Shown here in pieces: positions 42,863-53,608 of a DNA stretch of 64,000 nt. Both the position numbers and the translations under genes were made by a program. The notes below the pieces were generated by a model. That model was not told the DNA's origin. It saw only the letters and a program-made list of their open reading frames with translations, and searched no databases. Source of the DNA: Copromyces sp. CBS 386.78. Lineage: Eukaryota; Ascomycota; Sordariomycetes; Sordariales; Sordariaceae. The stretch lies in NCBI GenBank assembly GCA_030685235.1, contig MU839082.1, forward strand, positions 434,001-498,000, read 5' to 3'. Within the stretch, counting starts at the first letter, position 1. Every line of letters starts with the position of its first letter.

Positions 42863-45862
42863 AGGGTCCCCTTGAGAGACCCAACTACCGGCACGATAGC
42901 GTCCCAACTGCGTATCCAGTCTATCCTCTCTCCCGCCGACCCGCCGGACGCCGATGAAATATCGGCTATCTCACCAACAACAACCGATTTTAATCCAAAA
43001 CGAAAGTTCAACGACGCCTTTGCCGTGCCGGTCTCCGGCGAACCACCCTCCATACTTCCCGCCGAGTCGGCTATAGCACCCAGGTTTTATCCCCACGACC
43101 GGTTACCAAACACTCGCCAGCCGCTGCCTCATAGCTCACCGCTCGCTACCGGGGGCGGCGGGCTTCGCAGGCACGGCCAAACACCTGAGGATGCCAGCAA
43201 GGTCTCGATGACCTCCGCGAGTATGGGGCCCACCCCCGAGAGCCCTGCGAGCCCTGGCAAGCCTGATCTGAAGAAGGGAACCAAGCGCACCCCTTTGCGC
43301 TCGAGTATTGCTTGTCAACGCTGCCGAAAATCTAAAATCAAGTGCAACAACACAGGCGGTGATGCGCCTTGCGATACCTGCATTCGAAATGGCAAAGAAT
43401 GCATCTACCCTGACGTGGCGCCCGCTCCCCCAAAGCGGGCCGAGCCACCCGCTGGTGTCAAGTCGGAGCAGGGTTCCGAGCGGAAGCGGCCGAGGAGAAT
43501 CGATGATATCGCCAAGCTAGAAAGCGCTGTTCCGCCTGCCGCCTTTGCCGAGGAAGTTCTCACAGCTCCTTATCTTACCGAAAGTGTCTGGTCAGAGATC
43601 TTTGATCTGTACAAACTTCACTTCGCCACTGAGCTGCCGTTCCTCCACTTGGCAACCCTCAAGGAAAAAATGGGAAACAGGTTCAGAGCCAAGCAGAGTG
43701 ACACATCTCCCGAGATAAACCTCGTGCTTCTAGGAGTCTTGACCCTGACAGTGCGCTTCAACCCCACGCTGGTGTCCTACGTTACAACACTCAGGACTGC
43801 TTCTACTGTTTCGAGCGGTCCAAAGTCGCGCCAGCTGGGCGTCAGTAACGATGCCACGGCCGCCTCCGAGTTCTATGCCGATGTCCTCACAAAGGCTTTG
43901 GGTGGACTTCGAGCAAGCATGACCATGGCATCTGTCGAAAGGGTTCAGGCCTTCCTGATGCTAGGGTTGTACGAATGGGGGCAGGCGCGACCCAAGGTGG
44001 GCGGCATGGCGGCATGGATGTATGTCGGTATGGCCATTCGTATGGCTCAAGCTCTAGGTTTGGGCGATGGCGATAAAGAGGCCAGCAAGACCTTTAGATC
44101 CACACCTTTGGACGGCTCTAAACTGTCCATGTCAAAATCGCAACTCATCATCGCCAAGGAAATTAGGCGACGCACCATGTTTAGTTGTTTGATATTGGAT
44201 CGTTTGTTGGGCTGTGGCAAGGGACGTGCATCGACAATACGCTCCGAGGACTTGCGGATCCAACTTCCCTGTTCTGAAATGTCGTTTGACCTATCCGAAG
44301 ATGTCTATACTGGTTTCCTCAACCCTACGGCCCAAGAGATGGCGAGAGGTCCTATCTCCGACAGTGCCGATAGCGTCCTGAGTCGTTTCATCCGACTCGT
44401 TGATATTTGGGGCGAGATATCGAAATGGAGCTTTGCCGGTGGGCGCTTTACTGAACAACACGCTCCCTGGACGCGCGAAACAACATTCTTCCAGCTCCGG
44501 ATGAAGCTCGAGGCATTCTATAGCGAACCACCTGATCGGTTTTGCTGGTCGAGGAGCAACTATTACAAGCACGAGAACCACCATGCCAGCAGCGCCTACG
44601 TCTCGCTACACATGCTAGGTGCGGTGTGCAAAATCATGCTCCATCGCGAGTACATACCGTTCATTGCCATTCGATGCAAGAAGCCAGTCGGTCCTCTCGA
44701 TGAGCCTACTTTTGCCGAGGGCGATGAGCCGCCGGGATTCTGGAACGAAAGCGCTGAAGAGATCTTCAAAGCCGCCAGAGATATTGTTGATCTTATCGAT
44801 ATTTCTCAACAGAAACTTCCCATGTCGACCCTCGTCTTGTTCGCAGTTTGGACAGCTGCCTTTGTCGGCATATATGCTGTTTACTTTCCGCACATCGATC
44901 TTGAACGCCACATGCTTCTACCAGCGGAGGATGATTCAGGGATTGAATTGGAAGAGATAAAAAAGGGACCGACCGGCCTGACGTACAAGACGCTACAGCA
45001 AATGGGAAAATGGCTCAAAATGGCGGACACGTACGTGCAATACTTTCACGATATGGTACGGTACTACGACACGGTAAAGAAGGACTACGAAGCTGCAGCA
45101 AGGACAGCGGGTGGACCAGCCGGTGAGGCTAAAATCAACGTTCGCCTTCTCGGTGGCGGCTTAGAGGAGTGGAAGTACCAAGGGCTGAAAGTGGTCAACA
45201 ATGGCGAAATCCTGGCGGTTGATGATGACCGGCACAGTATGTCTCGTGATAGCACGCTCGAACCAACATCTAGGCAACACGACGGCCATCATACGGACCA
45301 CGCCAAGACCCCCAGGTCAACTTCGCTCTCGTTCACGCCCATCAACACGACACATCATCACCACCAGCACCATCCTTCAGTAGATTCAACTCCAGACGGT
45401 GAAAACATCTCTTGGAACCACCCACAGTTCCAGCGTCCCGTCACCGGCGGCATCCCTAGCACCAGCAGTCAACACCAGTCCCCATCCCAGTCATCATTCG
45501 CGGCCCCGAGTCCGCAATTGGCGACTCTCAAACAGGCGATAGGCCCACCGCCGCCACCAGGGGCAGCACCTGTCTCAGGCCCTAATACCGGTGCCTCAAT
45601 ATCGACATTACCCAACATACCGGTTTACAACTCCTCAAATGAAGTAATGCAGTATATCCAGGAAAACCAGAGCATACCCTGGAATCAGCTACCGGGTGGT
45701 GTCGACCATTTCGCGCACGGGACCGATGATTTCTGTTTTAGTGAGACGGGCAACGGGTTCTGGGGGTCGATGCCGGATGTCGTAGCTGCACATGGTTATG
45801 TGCCGCAACCGATCGTTGGGGTGGGCGGACAGCAGGGAGCTGGGTGGAGTGGGTTTATGTGA
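42863..45862 (+). CDS. Zn2Cys6 fungal transcription factor
   Basis: The frame is open from 42863, just after an in-frame TAG that is also a plausible splice acceptor (GCTTTAG). It codes for about 999 residues. No ATG occurs in frame until 43208; the earliest near-cognate is TTG at 42872. The 112 residues between look like real protein (LRIQSILSPADPPDADEIS), so an upstream ATG exon or a non-AUG start is likely. Numbering from the TTG, the binuclear cluster is C148, C151, C158, C167, C170, C177 (CQRCRKSKIKCNN...CDTCIRNGKEC). A Fungal_trans middle homology region follows (about 230-640: VQAFLMLGLYEWGQARPKVG, GMAIRMAQALGLGDGD, RRRTMFSCLILDRLLGCGKG). The C-terminal 200 residues are His/Ser/Gln/Pro-rich. 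It should bind CGG-type DNA half-sites in the nucleus; the target pathway is unknown. The last residues end WSGFM. Confidence 0.9.
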   Translation, partial: RVPLRDPTTGTIASQLRIQSILSPADPPDADEISAISPTTTDFNPKRKFNDAFAVPVSGEPPSILPAESAIAPRFYPHDRLPNTRQPLPHSSPLATGGGGLRRHGQTPEDASKVSMTSASMGPTPESPASPGKPDLKKGTKRTPLRSSIACQRCRKSKIKCNNTGGDAPCDTCIRNGKECIYPDVAPAPPKRAEPPAGVKSEQGSERKRPRRIDDIAKLESAVPPAAFAEEVLTAPYLTESVWSEIFDLYKLHFATELPFLHLATLKEKMGNRFRAKQSDTSPEINLVLLGVLTLTVRFNPTLVSYVTTLRTASTVSSGPKSRQLGVSNDATAASEFYADVLTKALGGLRASMTMASVERVQAFLMLGLYEWGQARPKVGGMAAWMYVGMAIRMAQALGLGDGDKEASKTFRSTPLDGSKLSMSKSQLIIAKEIRRRTMFSCLILDRLLGCGKGRASTIRSEDLRIQLPCSEMSFDLSEDVYTGFLNPTAQEMARGPISDSADSVLSRFIRLVDIWGEISKWSFAGGRFTEQHAPWTRETTFFQLRMKLEAFYSEPPDRFCWSRSNYYKHENHHASSAYVSLHMLGAVCKIMLHREYIPFIAIRCKKPVGPLDEPTFAEGDEPPGFWNESAEEIFKAARDIVDLIDISQQKLPMSTLVLFAVWTAAFVGIYAVYFPHIDLERHMLLPAEDDSGIELEEIKKGPTGLTYKTLQQMGKWLKMADTYVQYFHDMVRYYDTVKKDYEAAARTAGGPAGEAKINVRLLGGGLEEWKYQGLKVVNNGEILAVDDDRHSMSRDSTLEPTSRQHDGHHTDHAKTPRSTSLSFTPINTTHHHHQHHPSVDSTPDGENISWNHPQFQRPVTGGIPSTSSQHQSPSQSSFAAPSPQLATLKQAIGPPPPPGAAPVSGPNTGASISTLPNIPVYNSSNEVMQYIQENQSIPWNQLPGGVDHFAHGTDDFCFSETGNGFWGSMPDVVAAHGYVPQPIVGVGGQQGAGWSGFM

Positions 45863-46538
45863 GGAATTAAAAAATCCGAGGCTGAGGCCGGATTGATGTA
45901 GTCAGGGCAACCTTCCCTTTTTCTTTACTATCCGGGGCTGATATGGATCAAGTCTGCATGTTTGTTGTCATCCATTGCGGTGTCTTATCCGGTTTCCCTT
46001 ATTTTGTTGGAGCTGGGCGGTTAACGATATCCCAAATATGCTGGTCGGTGTTGGGTGGTCACCTTGAACCATATATGGTATGTATATCTTGTCTTGGTTG
46101 TTTGGTGTTTGTACGTATCTCTGTAATCATGTTGAATCTTACGATGGTACGACGGAGGTGTTTCTAGGACCAGATCTGAAAGAAACGATAATATGATAAC
46201 GTCTTGACGCATTTTCCTCGCAGTAACAGTAAAATTAGCCTTTTTGTGTCCACTACTGCTTCGGTGGCCGAGAGCTCATGCGCATTGGTATAGCATAAAG
46301 CAATCAAAAGGTATGCATGAACGAAGGGCACTCAAGCCACAAGGAAAACGAAGATATATGCCAACTGGGTGGCACACCCATCAAATCACCATAACACTTC
46401 ACTTGCCTTCATCTCGGCCTTATCGCAGCTATCTCTTTCCAGTTTCAGCCAAATTGTATCTACCCCTTGTTCCGTCAGCTCACTCCCCATCATCCACTTC
46501 ATCCTCTCCCAAATCCAGCAAAACGCGAAAACATAAAC
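45863..46538. other. Intergenic
   Basis: 3' flank of the transcription factor gene and upstream region of the short 2EXR gene. No gene is seen. Confidence 0.5.
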
Positions 46539-46883
46539 ATGGCCAGCTCCAGCTCCAATAACACTTTCTACCTCTTCCCCTACCTGCCCTGGGAGCTCCG
46601 CGCCCTCATTTGGGAATTCGCCGTCTCGCCACGCTGCATCGACATGTACTTCAATCACACGAATTACACTCCCATCCCAACATCCCTCCATGCCTGCCGA
46701 GAAGCCCGCAATCACCTCACCCACCCCACCACCGCATACGGCGGCGGCGGAAACGGCTACTACGAGAAACATCATGTGGTACTACACACCCCGCACGCGA
46801 AACCGAGACCTGAGGATGTGCCTTACATATGGATAAACTGGACGATCGACTGGGTTGAGGTTCTGTCGGCGGACTACCTCTAG
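46539..46883 (+). CDS. Short 2EXR-domain protein, 114 aa, possible truncated paralogue
   Basis: ATG at 46539 (MASSSSNNTFYLFPYLPWE). It has the 2EXR signature LPWELRALIWEFAVSPR and then CREARNHLTHPT, GNGYYEK and a segment WINWTIDWVEVLSADYL before a TAG stop. The paralogue at 52814-53608 has LPWELRALIWELAVSPR, CQEARNHLTDLA, GNGYYEK and WVNFEIDMIDI in the same order, and continues for another ~110 residues. The present copy stops where that C-terminal half should begin. It also lacks the insert after VSPR seen in the paralogue. The function of 2EXR proteins is unknown; they are expanded in filamentous fungi. It could be a shortened gene or a decaying copy. Confidence 0.7.
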   Translation: MASSSSNNTFYLFPYLPWELRALIWEFAVSPRCIDMYFNHTNYTPIPTSLHACREARNHLTHPTTAYGGGGNGYYEKHHVVLHTPHAKPRPEDVPYIWINWTIDWVEVLSADYL

Positions 46884-48093
46884 GAAGTCAATTCTCGAGC
46901 TTTGACGTTACGAGGCAAACTGACATGCTTGAGCATCAGTGGGGACATGGTGGCCAATATACTACGACTCGGTTGGTCATCTGGGTTGGCTTCGCTATCC
47001 TATACGAACAATGCTCATGGATAGGTCTTCAGCTTCTCGTCATTCTTGTAGGTGAACATCCCACTCTGAACTCGTCATGTTCTCCTTTTTTTTTTTTTTT
47101 TTTTTTTTGCTAACCTCCTTGCACCGCAAGAGCACCCGCCGGCCGTGATCCGACACAGCTTGCTTCCCGTCCTGTTTATCCCCCACCTTCCATCACACTA
47201 GATGGATGAGATCCTCTGCGAGACTCCACCAACTGCTTCGGCTTTCTGGCTCTAACCTTCATATCGTGTCGTGTATACATCATGTCCACGATCCAGGAAG
47301 AATCTTTGCTAGGCGATTCGATTCTCGCGTCTACTTGCCATGCTGTCCTCTGCTCAGCGGAAAGCCGTCAAACCAAAACTAAATATCAAAGCTCGGCGAA
47401 CGTTCTCCTTTCATCACAGCCGTTGGCCACTCGAACTTGATCTCGATAGCCTCATGGCGAGTAGCTAACATTCTATCCATCCAGACACATGAAGTTTACA
47501 GTAAGAACTCTCCAAGGCGGAATGCCAGCTACAACAGCTTCCCCTTTTTCCAGCTTTGGTGGCATTTTCGGCTTAGTTGTCTTACACCCCTGTGTATCGC
47601 TGTAGTGTCGACTTGAGCATTATGTTGTCGATACTTGGTTCGTGCTAGTCGCTTTGGATCTGACCGACACTGACAGGGTGGAGGCCGAAAATCGCGATAC
47701 GGAGGGCGGATAGCTAAAACCAAAGCAGATGGCTAGCCGTGAACCGGGGGGGCAGTCAGGGGTGACAGCGTCGTCGGCCCGTTCGTGCTGAAAGGGTAAG
47801 GTGAGTGATGGGCCTGTAACAAAAGCCAAAGCGTCTTTTGTCTTCGAGGAGCGCTCGTGTATGTATCGTACTTTCGTGTTTCGCGGAGCTGAGGCGCCAA
47901 CGTTATGGAGTTTCGTATCACTCCATCTCAGATAGCATGGGTCTGCCATATACAAACCTGACCATTGTTGCCCGCTGATGAATGATCATCTGTGAAGGAT
48001 CGATATCCAATATTCTGGAGTGGTGCGAACAAAGACAAGTGTTATGACAACACGGCTGGACCACTGCTGACAAAACTATGCATCAGCACGTTC
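46884..48093. other. Intergenic with T23 homopolymer
   Basis: 3' flank of the short 2EXR gene and of NSE1 (convergent). A run of 23 T lies at 47086-47108. No coding region is supported; small minus-strand frames at 47529-47955 overlap each other and resemble nothing. Confidence 0.55.
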
Positions 48094-49125
48094 TCAAGCT
48101 TCCTCCATGTCCTCATCTTCGTCAGCAGCCTCTTGCTGAGCAGCGACTGCCTCCTCCAAATCGCTCCGCCCGCCGTTTCGACTGCCACTGCCATTGCCAA
48201 TAGCACGGCCCCTACCCCTGTGATAACCCTTGCGCGAAGTGATAGCTCGCTCGCCGACGAAGTGATCCCCAGTCCACTCAGTTTCGCACTTGGGACACTT
48301 CTTCTCTCCCCTCCTCGTGCGCCAGTAACGGTCCTGGCAGATGTCGTGCAGCCGAACGGTGCAGTCCATCTCTGAGCAGCGCTGACCGTACGTGACGATC
48401 TCCTTACACGACTCACAGAACTTGATGCGCTGCCAGTCCCCAGCCGAGTCCGAATCATCGTTGTAAGTAGCAACCAGCCAGCTCCACATCTCGATCAGCG
48501 AGCGCGGGCTGAGGCTGTAAAACCCGGCACGGCTCTTCTCCAGCCAGCCCTCGGCCACGAGGCTGGAGAGGAGGGACAGAACCTCGGAATGCTTAAGACC
48601 ACGATCGGATGTGGTGGTTGACGGTTGGTCTTCGTCGTCTTGGTCGTTCGGATGTTGACTCTCGCGCCCTTTCTTGGGACGAGATGCTTTGAGGGCTTGT
48701 CCCTCGTCGACGGCCATGACCTCCATTCGCACGGTGTTGTACTCGTCGAACATGAGGTCCATCAGACGCTTGATGTATGCTACCTCCTCTGCAGTGTGCG
48801 TGGTGGCCATCTGGGTCGGAGGGTCGCTGTGGGCGTTGATAAAGGCCCAGATGCGCTCCCCGTTGCGGAGCTCGTCTCGAGAGCTGCGGATGTCATAGTC
48901 AAGAGGCTCGACGGCCTCGCGGGCGGTGCGGACAAAGTTGGCGAAGGCGTCCTGGGAGATGGACTCGGGGTCCACGGGCTCGCCATTGGCAGCTGCGAGA
49001 ATGGCAGCCACGAGCTTCTGCCCCTGGGGAAAGGTGAGGGTGCCTCGTGCCATGAAGCCTTGGAGAAAGGCACGGTTGGCATCGTTGTACCCTGCCGGCA
49101 CTGGTGGCTCCCATTCGTCCTCCAT
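48094..49125 (-). CDS. nse1: SMC5/6 complex subunit Nse1, RING-like E3
   Basis: Single exon, 343 residues, ATG at 49125. The N-terminal winged-helix part begins YNDANRAFLQGFMARGTLT and includes the Nse1-type IWAFINAHSDPPTQMATTHT and EEVAYIKRLMDLMF. A second winged helix is seen at about 178-225 (HSEVLSLLSSLVAEGWL). The C-terminal variant RING has C237, C240, C250, C255, H260, C263, C277 and C280, as in the Nse1 C4HC3-type finger. Nse1 pairs with Nse3 and Nse4 in the SMC5/6 complex and supports ubiquitin ligase activity in DNA repair. The last ~45 residues are Arg/Gly then acidic (EAVAAQQEAADEDEDMEEA). All expected zinc ligands are present. Family assignment is firm. Confidence 0.93.
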   Translation of the reverse strand: MEDEWEPPVPAGYNDANRAFLQGFMARGTLTFPQGQKLVAAILAAANGEPVDPESISQDAFANFVRTAREAVEPLDYDIRSSRDELRNGERIWAFINAHSDPPTQMATTHTAEEVAYIKRLMDLMFDEYNTVRMEVMAVDEGQALKASRPKKGRESQHPNDQDDEDQPSTTTSDRGLKHSEVLSLLSSLVAEGWLEKSRAGFYSLSPRSLIEMWSWLVATYNDDSDSAGDWQRIKFCESCKEIVTYGQRCSEMDCTVRLHDICQDRYWRTRRGEKKCPKCETEWTGDHFVGERAITSRKGYHRGRGRAIGNGSGSRNGGRSDLEEAVAAQQEAADEDEDMEEA

Positions 49126-50474
49126 GGTGCTGGATGTAGGTAGTGGTGAGCGAGTCGATGGGGTGGTGTGTGATGAGCACGAAGATCAATAAACCTTGAC
49201 TTGGTACCGATTCAAACTGTTGAGTGGAACGCGTGTTGATCGCGTCTCGAAAGCGGGAATGGTACCTCGAGGATGAAGCTTGTTCCACTCAGGTGAACGA
49301 ATTGATTGCGGGGACAAGTTTGGAGACGGCAGGTGGGGTACCTCTAGTGTAAACACACCAGGGCCGGAGCTCACGCTAGGGGCATCTAGCGGCCCGGTCC
49401 CTGAATGACATTCAGTGGCGGGGATGGTGTGGGTGGGGACGAAGGCCTGGTGTGCCCCGTTTCCTTCAAGCCACAATGCAACCTTCAACACCAGAAGAGA
49501 GTTTATCATGATCATACTTTCGCGCTTTCATCTTGGGTTCACCTTGTCCCTTTTAGCCCATAGCGAACGGTCGAACCATCGGGCTGGCTCACTGTTTTAG
49601 TCGACGGTCATGAACCAGGTGGAAGCCAAGTCGCCCAGCAGTCGACGACCCATGGCCTCAGAGTTGATCACCCGTTTCGGATCTCTCCCAGTTTAGGTTC
49701 TGCAGAGGTCTGAAATCTGCAGAGCGGAATCCTTCTCGCTGGAATCAAGAAATGTCATTCTTGACATGTCTCGAGATGCTGCCACTCCGCCAACTTGGGC
49801 AAGCTGCTCGGTCATCTTTCCGGAGTGGGTGCCAAGTGAGAGCTTGACCCCGTTTCACCTTGCACTTTAGGGCACCGCAGGGCATCGGGGAGGGTCGGGT
49901 ATGCTTCACTATTTGGAAGCTGGAAGCATCCTGCGTAACATGCCCATGTTCCATCGGGTCTCATTCGCCCTCTTCCGAACCCCCCAAGGGCTATCACAGG
50001 CACACATCTTCTCCAGAGATGGAATGGGACGGACTCGGTTTCGCCCAAGCGAGTGCCAGATTGAAACCTTCTATTGACCAAACCCCTTCCTCATGGCTTC
50101 CTCTGGCTCTGCCGACCTAGCAGACTTCGGACTCTCTAACTAACATCACCTGTCGTGCCAAGCGAGCGCTCGGACGGCCCAGATGCCATCCGCTGCATCA
50201 TCCCTAGACTTATTCACATCAAGGGCTACATCGGCCCTGGACCTCGGTCACCATGCTTACTGTCGTGTGCCTGTGTCAACAGGGCCGGAGTAGCATCAGA
50301 CTAGCATCAGAGGCGAAATCCCTACCCAGCTTGAGCTTGTCGGGACTCCCAGCCTCCCGTCTGCCTCGCCCACGAGGAACCCGTCTTAAACACCCTGTCT
50401 CGCACATCGCGCTTCCCCCGCGACATAGTTCAGATCTTATTGTAAAATGTACAACTCTACCCTAGTGCCATGAG
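49126..50474. other. Intergenic between divergent genes
   Basis: About 1.35 kb between the NSE1 start (minus) and the seven-helix protein start (plus). It should hold both promoters. Overlapping short frames on both strands are not family-like. Nothing else was recognised. Confidence 0.5.
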
Positions 50475-52248
50475 ATGGCCGTCCAGCTCCCTTCCGAGGC
50501 CATCGGCCCTGCCGCCGGTGTTCTCGTCTACAGCTTCTTTTGTCTGTCTTTGAGTCTGCTTTTGCTATGGCTGGTTTGGGTTCACCATGAGCGGAAAAGC
50601 TGTAAGCCGTGATTCCTATGGCCCTCCTGACAATACTGCAGTGCCCCGTCTAACATAACCAAGATGTGGCTATGCTCTCATTTTCCATGTCCTTGGGCAC
50701 ACTGGCATCCATTGCCCAACAAATCAACACAATAGCCAACTGGAACGATGTTAAGACATCACAGTACGAAAACGTGGTAGCGAATGTTGGAAGGCCCGAG
50801 TTGAACATCACCGGCGCTTCTACGGGCTTGGACCTCGTTCTCTTTTACATCCGTATGTCTACTTCCTTTCAGAAAGACCCCCGATGCTGTTTCTGATTAG
50901 CAACAGAGTACTACTCATACAACGTGGATGCCATGCTGGTGGTTTTCTGGTGAGTCATCCGATACAAGTTGATGAGAGTCACGCAGCTGACCAGAATAGG
51001 TCCGTTGAACTGGCGAACTCTATCCACCAACTTCCGAGTTCCAAGCTCAGCCGCCTAAGGGGAAGTTTGTGGGCAAAGGCCAGCGCTATATTCCTGCCTG
51101 TTGTCCAGATGAACCTCCTCCGACTCGATGTTGTTCAAAATAGTGTCTTTGGCTATATGGTCTTGGCCGACTTTATCAGTATGTGACTCCAAATATCCTT
51201 CGAAACATTATGTTCAAGCTAGAACGATTTTTCTCTATAGTGATCGTAAGCTTTGGTATCGGTAGTTTGCTTCTGCTCGCTATCCTCATCAAGTACATCC
51301 ACTCAAGGGCCGCCCTGATGTCGTGGGACGTTCGCTATGGCCAAAACTCGACACAGAATACCAACCCATATTCCGGTGATGGGAGCATGCCCTCTGGTCC
51401 CTGGCCTGCTATAACGCGCAGAAACATCTACGATAGTTGGCTTGCTGTGCGCTTCACTGTCGCATTTGTGGCATTAGGGTATGTCCCTAACACGATCCTT
51501 TGTCTCCTCGCCGGTATCTTGTCCGAAGCTAACGCTTGATCTCCAACACCACAGACTCTTCGAACTAGTCGTCATCTTCTTCCAACTTCGCGCCGCCAAC
51601 ACCAACACCAAGGAAAATATCCCACCCGAGCCCGATCTCAGTGCCTCCCGAGCCCAGGGCGACTTTGCTCTCTTCGTTCCCGGCGTGTCAGCTAGTCTCC
51701 TCGTTTTCATCGTCTTCGGAACAACGAGAAATTTTCGCGACTACCTCTGGACCAAGTTTGCACCGAAACCGTTACAGGACATGGTCGCGAATAGAAAGGC
51801 ACGAAGGAGACAGAAATCGATAACGGAAGGCAACACAATGGCGCCACCAGTGGTTTTGTCGACCATTCAAGTCGGCGTCAAACAAAGCAGCCGCGGCCCT
51901 ACAAGCAACACTGCGGGCGGCGACGACTTTAAGGGTGCGCAGACCCTGACGGCTATCAATGAACATGAGTATCGGACCGGGCAGTACACGAACTTTATAC
52001 ATAGCGCGACCCCGAGTCCCACTGCTAGTCCCGGTCCTGGTAGTGAAGTTGATCTCGAGACTGGGAATGGGCACGGAGGTCATGGAGGCCACAGGAGTCA
52101 TGGGAGCTATGGGGGAAATGGGACACTACGAATGCATTTGCAGACGACGTCGACACCCTTTGGCGTGGTTAGGAGTACTAGCAGGACGGATGATGACGTT
52201 CCGATTTTGAAGAAGGCGATGTCTACTTTTCAAAGAGGCTATCGATAG
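50475..52248 (+). CDS. Seven-helix-type integral membrane protein, six exons, function unknown
   Basis: Exons 50475-50601, 50664-50852, 50907-50949, 51000-51178, 51241-51478 and 51555-52248 join in frame to 489 residues. All five introns (50-76 bp) are GT...AG. The start MAVQLPSEAIGPAAGVLVYS leads into helix 1 (FFCLSLSLLLLWLVWV). Further hydrophobic segments are at LDLVLFYI, YNVDAMLVVFW, SAIFLPVV, SFGIGSLLLLAILIKYI, WLAVRFTVAFVALGLFELVVIFF and VPGVSASLLVFIVFGTT. I count six or seven helices, and an NIT sequon lies between the first ones. The C-terminal ~130 residues are hydrophilic with a His/Gly-rich stretch. The layout recalls fungal PTH11-like or other 7TM proteins, but there is no CFEM domain and no motif I can name. 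A separate ATG 5 nt upstream (50470) is out of frame. Confidence 0.82.
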
Positions 52249-52813
52249 GCTGGCTGACGATAGGAAGTGGAAGATACCCCGTTTGTTCATGAGAAGATAC
52301 CTCATACCAAGCACATGTTTCAATTCAACTTTCAGGCGTTCATATGCATTCCACTTCGGTCTCTCAATGTTTTTTGTTTGAATCGGTAAAGAAGAGTGTC
52401 CATGTTGATGACGGGTTGAATTGAGGACCGTAGAATCAAGTGTAACTTGGTTCTCGTCCTGTGTAGATATATACGTTTTCGAAGCGATCTTGCCTGCGCG
52501 ATACATAAGGTTTACGTAAAGAACTGTTCGTAGGCGTATATCTACAATCATGTCGGACTCAACCGTGTATGCAGGTATAAAAGTCAAGAAGGCCAGATAA
52601 ACCAATCAAGGGCCATGAGTAGTACTAAAGGTGCCTAACCCCTCACAAAAACTGTTTGCCAACTTGCTGGCACCCCGTCAGGCATCACTACAATAACACA
52701 AACCCTCATTTTGATTTTGATCCAAATTCCGCCCATCTCTTCTCATCACTCGACTCCCTAGGGGTATCGACGCATCCACCCTCTCCTCAACTACCTACCT
52801 AGCAACACAAAAC
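52249..52813. other. Intergenic
   Basis: 565 bp between two plus-strand genes. It includes a C/T-rich stretch just before the 2EXR start. No gene is seen. Confidence 0.5.
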
Positions 52814-53608
52814 ATGACTACCTCCACCTCCAATGATACCTGTACGTGTGAGGCGTGTAGAGGTAGCGAAGACGAGGCCAATGTCACATCCACGAGTACC
52901 TTCCACCCCTTCCCCCGCCTTCCTTGGGAGCTCCGCGCCCTTATCTGGGAACTGGCCGTCTCGCCACGCGTCGTCGACATACTCACAAATGCCGGCTTCA
53001 AGAAGGACCATCCTAAAAATGGCAGGGTCTGGTCGCGATTCTCGTCGGAGCTATCCACCTACGTACACAAGTCCGTTCCGGTGCTCCAGGCCTGCCAAGA
53101 AGCCCGCAACCACCTAACCGACCTCGCATGCGGAAACGGTTACTACGAGAAGATATTGGCAGAAGGCATTTATATGGACGAAAACCAGCCGGGGAGTGAG
53201 GAAGGAATCGATGACCCTTACGCCTGGGTCAACTTTGAGATCGACATGATTGACATAGGCCTAAGACGCTACAAGTTGTCCGCACACTACGTCTCCAAAA
53301 TCAAACGGATCAGGTTCGAAACGATAGATCCTTATAGGCGGCTCTTCGAAGTCCTGGTACCAGGGGGTTATTACTTTCCCAATGTGAAGGAAGCAGAGAT
53401 ATACTGTTATGGTGGTGTAGACACCCAGGGGACGGGCGACTGGGGCAAAGCAATAGCGTGGAACCCGGTGGAAAACTTGGTTTGTGAGATGAAGGATGTG
53501 GTGTTTAGAGATCCCGAAGGATGGGGGATGACGCTTCCGGAAATGATTGAAATATATCAAAAGGGTCGCATGCCTGGGTATAGATGCACGCTCCCCAGAA
53601 GGAATTAG
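52814..53608 (+). CDS. 2EXR-domain protein, 264 aa
   Basis: Single exon, ATG at 52814. A short N terminus with three Cys (CTCEAC) is followed by the 2EXR motif TFHPFPRLPWELRALIWELA. Then come VLQACQEARNHL, GNGYYEK, WVNFEIDMIDIG and an alpha/beta C-terminal half (ISKIKRIRFE-like segment, FPNVKEAEIYCYGG, VENLVCEMKDVVF). It looks complete. It is the full-length counterpart of the short copy at 46539-46883. 2EXR proteins are widespread in ascomycetes without known biochemical role; some resemble F-box-type adaptors, but no F-box is clear here. No membrane helix or signal peptide. Confidence 0.85.
   Translation: MTTSTSNDTCTCEACRGSEDEANVTSTSTFHPFPRLPWELRALIWELAVSPRVVDILTNAGFKKDHPKNGRVWSRFSSELSTYVHKSVPVLQACQEARNHLTDLACGNGYYEKILAEGIYMDENQPGSEEGIDDPYAWVNFEIDMIDIGLRRYKLSAHYVSKIKRIRFETIDPYRRLFEVLVPGGYYFPNVKEAEIYCYGGVDTQGTGDWGKAIAWNPVENLVCEMKDVVFRDPEGWGMTLPEMIEIYQKGRMPGYRCTLPRRN

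Noticed and set aside
47086..47108. T23 run as a retroposed poly(A) tail
   Set aside because: No retrogene or LINE sequence lies beside it and no target duplication is seen; it is treated as a simple homopolymer.
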